Shown in pieces: positions 61,177-64,000 of a DNA stretch of 64,000 nucleotides (positions are counted from its first letter, which is position 1; each line of letters begins with the position of its first letter). Source of the DNA: Caballeronia sp. NK8 (lineage in GTDB: Bacteria; Pseudomonadota; Gammaproteobacteria; Burkholderiales; Burkholderiaceae); NCBI RefSeq assembly GCF_018408855.1, contig NZ_AP024326.1, forward strand, positions 620,001-684,000, given 5' to 3'. The translations under genes and the position numbers were made by a program. The notes below the pieces were generated by a model. It was not told the origin of the DNA and did not search any database. It saw only the letters and a list, made by a program, of their open reading frames with translations.

Positions 61177-62196
61177 ATGAGAGTTGCTTTGCTGGAGGTC
61201 AGCCATTGGCATGTCCCGCTCTATCTTGATGCGCTTGAAGCGCCCGGAATTCAAGTGGTCGCCGTGTCGGATGCGGAGCATGTCAAGGGCGAGGCGATTG
61301 CCGCACGATTCGGAAGCAAGCTGTACTCGTCGGCCTATGAATTGCTTGAGCGTGAAAAAGTCGATTTCGCGTTCGTGTTTGGACGGCATTCTGAGATGCC
61401 GGCGCTCGCGGAGGCCGTGATCGCGCGTAACATTCCGTTCGCGCTTGAGAAACCGTGCGGCATCAACATGTCGCAGGTTACCCGACTTCGCGAACTCACC
61501 GAGCAAGCGAATCTCTATTGCGCGGTGCCACTGATCTTCCGAATGAGCGAGTTGCTCAGTTCGCTCGAAGATGCGGAGGGCCGCATACCGTCTGACTTCA
61601 ACTACATGTCGTTCCGTTTCATCGTTGGGCCGCCCAATCGATACGAGGCGGCCGGCGCCGGCTGGGCCCTCGATCCCCTCTATTCAGGAGGCGGATCGAC
61701 AATTAATGTTGCGACTCACTTCATCGACCTGTTTAGATTGCTCACTGGCAAGGAGGTCGCCCGAGTGTCTGCCACCATGAACGCAAGAACGCATCGAGGG
61801 GCCGTTGAGGACTATTCGCTGCTGACCATGCAAACCGAAGACGGCGTGATTGGCCTGGTGGAAACGGGATATAGCTTCCCCAGTACCCTAGACGAGCAGC
61901 GCGAATTCTCCTTCACGCTTGCATCCGATCGTATGTACGCGAAATCCGGGCCCGACCGGATCGAGATTCGGGACAGAAAGAACCCTTCTGCCGGTACCCG
62001 AAGCCGCCGTCTCCAGCTCGAAACTGACATTTACTACCCGCTGTTCGTCAAGCGGGTGCTCACGGAATGCCGCACTGGCGCAACGCCAATCGCGTCGTTG
62101 CGCGACGCAGAGCTCATGATGCAAGTCATGGACGCGGCCTACGCGTCAGCTCGTCAAGGGGGCGCGCTTCAGACCCTCGCGCCGATCTCGAAGTGA
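61177..62196 (+). CDS. Gfo/Idh/MocA-family oxidoreductase
   Basis: A 339-residue NAD(P)-dependent oxidoreductase. The N-terminal nucleotide-binding part has a modified glycine loop (LLEVSHWHVPLY in place of GxGxxG), then VVAVSDAE and ALEKPCGI, which holds the Lys of the E-K-P motif. The C-terminal GFO/IDH domain includes YSGGGSTINVATHFIDLFR with its catalytic His. AAAGGAGA precedes ATG 61177. The altered glycine loop is unusual and may change cofactor binding. The stop overlaps a GTG that could begin the next gene. Confidence 0.88.
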   Translation: MRVALLEVSHWHVPLYLDALEAPGIQVVAVSDAEHVKGEAIAARFGSKLYSSAYELLEREKVDFAFVFGRHSEMPALAEAVIARNIPFALEKPCGINMSQVTRLRELTEQANLYCAVPLIFRMSELLSSLEDAEGRIPSDFNYMSFRFIVGPPNRYEAAGAGWALDPLYSGGGSTINVATHFIDLFRLLTGKEVARVSATMNARTHRGAVEDYSLLTMQTEDGVIGLVETGYSFPSTLDEQREFSFTLASDRMYAKSGPDRIEIRDRKNPSAGTRSRRLQLETDIYYPLFVKRVLTECRTGATPIASLRDAELMMQVMDAAYASARQGGALQTLAPISK

Positions 62197-62219
62197 CGCA
62201 TCGGTCGGATCGCACGCTA

Positions 62220-63248
62220 ATGCTGCAAACCACACATTGCAATGCGGCCGACTATCCTGCGCCGTACGAAGGGGACTGGATCGCACGAGATTTCCGTTTC
62301 CACACCGGCGAGGTGATGCCAGAGGTTCGGCTACACTACCGAACCATTGGCGACCCGTCCAGTGAGCCGGTCCTTGTCCTTCACGGCACGACGGGCACTG
62401 GGGCTAGCATGCTGACACCCGGATTCGCGGGAGAGTTGTTCGGCCCCGGGCAGCCGCTCGATACAACGAAGTATTTCATCATCCTTCCGGACGCCCTAGG
62501 AGCGGGTGGATCGTCCAAGCCGTCCGATGGCCTGCGCAACCGATTCCCGGCTTATAACTATGACGACATGGTCCTCGCACAGCACCGGCTACTGACGGAG
62601 CACCTGAGCATCAGGCATTTGCGCCTGTTGATCGGTAACTCGATGGGCGGCATGCACGCTTGGATGTGGGGCGTGCGGTATCCGGATTTTATGGACGCGC
62701 TCGTGCCAATGGCGTCACAACCGACGGAAATGTCCGGCCGCAATTGGATGCTGCGCCGCATGCTCATTGAGATGGTCCGAAACGACCCAGAGTACCGGGG
62801 CGGCAATTATAAGAGCCAGCCCAGTTCGTTGCGCCTTCTCAACGCGTTTTTTTCGCTGGCCACTAACGGCGGGACGCTCGCCTGCCAAAAGGCAGCGCCG
62901 ACGATGGAGCTTGCCGACAATCACGTGGATGCGAAATTGGTCCAGCCGTTCACGTTGGATGCCAACGATTACGTATATCAGTGGAGTGCCGCACGCGGCT
63001 ATAACCCGGCACCAGGCCTGGAAGACATTGAAGCTGCCGTCCTCGCCATTAACGCCGCCGACGACGAACGCTATCCGCCGGAGACTGGCTTGATGGAGCG
63101 CGCGATGCAGCTTGTGCGCAACGGACGGCTGTTTCTTATAGCTGCGAGCGAGGATACGTGCGGCCACGGCACCAATGGGCTCGCTCGGTTCTATAAGCGC
63201 GAGCTGCATGAATTGCTACGGACGGCCCCGCGCAGAGTCGGAGCGTAA
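62220..63248 (+). CDS. Alpha/beta hydrolase, homoserine acetyltransferase (MetX)-like
   Basis: A 342-residue protein. VRLHYRTIGDPSSEPVLVLHG opens the core; the nucleophile elbow is GNSMGGMHA with the catalytic Ser; the Asp lies in NAADDERYPPE and the His in CGHGTNG. The MetX fold is clear, but many members in catabolic operons are lactonases or esterases and not acyltransferases. ATG 62220 is used; GTG 62193 overlaps the upstream stop and would add nine residues. It is the last gene of the operon. Confidence 0.85.
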   Translation: MLQTTHCNAADYPAPYEGDWIARDFRFHTGEVMPEVRLHYRTIGDPSSEPVLVLHGTTGTGASMLTPGFAGELFGPGQPLDTTKYFIILPDALGAGGSSKPSDGLRNRFPAYNYDDMVLAQHRLLTEHLSIRHLRLLIGNSMGGMHAWMWGVRYPDFMDALVPMASQPTEMSGRNWMLRRMLIEMVRNDPEYRGGNYKSQPSSLRLLNAFFSLATNGGTLACQKAAPTMELADNHVDAKLVQPFTLDANDYVYQWSAARGYNPAPGLEDIEAAVLAINAADDERYPPETGLMERAMQLVRNGRLFLIAASEDTCGHGTNGLARFYKRELHELLRTAPRRVGA

Positions 63249-64000
63249 GGCCTCTACGGACCTACCTCTGACCTCATCCGAACCGAGCCGTCGTTCGTTG
63301 GACTTGAAAGTCCGCTGCGGAAAGTACAACGGTCGCTGCGGTAGGCCTCTCGTTGCAGCGTCGACCGTCGCAAAATGGCCGAGTTGGGGCAGTGCCGCCC
63401 GGAATCTGCTCGCCCGGGACCGGCCATTGAGTTATGGCGGACGAACGGCGACCTCGACGGGCTGCTTGTGGACCGACTGCTGCCTCGTCAGCCTGCGGGA
63501 CGTCCAGTTGAAGCGTACTTCAACTGGACGTCCCTGCGGGCGTCAAACGCGTCAGAGCAGAGCCGTTTTCGCAATTAGTTGACGCCTCTGCATCAACGTC
63601 TCAGCCCCCAAACTGACAGTTTCCGGCCTAAGTCGGGCGTGACGCCGCCGGCAATCCGCGGCGCGTGCTTCGGGTTGCAGCAGTCGATGGATACCATTGG
63701 CGCCTTTGTCGGGACGCAACTCGCGATTGGGCTAATGCCGTAGTTCAGCGATCGCATTCGGGGGTCGACGAACCGGATCAAGCCCAGTGCAGCGTCGCTT
63801 CCTCCCCTCGTCAGCGTGACCGCGCCGATTCCCTCCGGGTAGGTGCTGTAATCATGGGACCACCCCAAGTCCACTTGCTCGACGCAGCGATTTGATACAG
63901 ATGAATCCATCTGAGGCTAGGGCGCACGACAAGCGATGATTGATCGCAACTTTACGCGGCGCGGTTTGAAGTCTGCCTCCGCGGAAGGCAAAGTTTGATC
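63249..64000. other. Right end without recognisable genes
   Basis: About 750 bases. Frames on both strands lack family motifs; a minus-strand frame at 63593-63910 (105 codons) is open but unlike anything I recognise. The one clear structure is the inverted repeat at 63497-63534. Confidence 0.5.
63497..63534. repeat. Perfect 17-bp inverted repeat with 4-base loop
   Basis: Arms GGGACGTCCAGTTGAAG and CTTCAACTGGACGTCCC flank CGTA. The arms contain the smaller palindrome GGACGTCC. No U-tract follows on either strand, so it is not a standard terminator; a recombination or protein-binding site, or the hairpin of a mobile element, is possible. Confidence 0.75.

Noticed and set aside
1..64000. CRISPR arrays, rRNA, complete insertion sequences or prophage genes
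   Set aside because: I looked for regularly spaced repeats, rRNA signatures, transposase motifs and phage structural genes and saw none.

Overview
The window reads as a chromosome or chromid segment of a Burkholderiales beta-proteobacterium of the Burkholderia/Paraburkholderia/Caballeronia group. The grounds are high GC, a typical Burkholderia-type trimeric porin, PHB genes, MHS-family transporters and above all the gene content of bases 1 to about 39 kb. No rRNA and no certain tRNA is present.

Region A (1 to about 39.3 kb) is an oxygen-limitation survival locus. It closely resembles in content the low-oxygen-activated (lxa) locus described in Burkholderia cenocepacia. It carries nine universal stress protein genes, Hsp20, BON and CBS-BON proteins, an FtsH-like protease, PHB metabolism (phasin-like protein, acetoacetyl-CoA reductase, PHB synthase), three nitroreductase-family genes, two zinc alcohol dehydrogenases, a MaoC-phosphotransacetylase fusion, two small c-type cytochromes, a hemerythrin, a metallo-beta-lactamase/beta-CASP protein, a kinase/AAA fusion, an HPF-like ribosome factor, a K+ channel, a PAS sensor kinase/NarL-type regulator pair and an FNR-type regulator with the four cysteines of a 4Fe-4S cluster. 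I found 21 FNR-like palindromes (TTGA-N6-TCAA, three with one mismatch), all between 3.3 and 37 kb. Seven divergent intergenic regions hold two boxes, usually 45-48 bp apart, one serving each gene.

Region B (39.3 to 45.7 kb) holds a second PAS sensor kinase, a receiver-domain remnant, a broken QseBC-like two-component pair, cytochrome b561 and an MbfA-like iron exporter. Region C (45.7 to 49.4 kb) is sparse accessory DNA with a CopG/RelE-type and an Xre/RES-type toxin-antitoxin module. Region D (49.4 to 63.2 kb) is a catabolic cluster built on two IclR-MHS transporter modules. Its leftward operon has a UxaA-family dehydratase, DUF4286 protein, FAH-family hydrolase and hydratase; its rightward operon has a cupin, shikimate-dehydrogenase-like protein, Gfo/Idh/MocA oxidoreductase and MetX-like hydrolase; a porin lies between. 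The last 750 bases have no recognisable gene but hold a perfect 17-bp inverted repeat.

Many genes of regions A to C are broken. The single-base frameshifts almost all fit gain or loss of one base in a short homopolymer, so some may be sequencing errors. Three in-frame stop codons and two large internal deletions (mgtA-like, iclR-like) cannot be explained that way and point to real decay. The Usp genes and the region D enzymes are intact.
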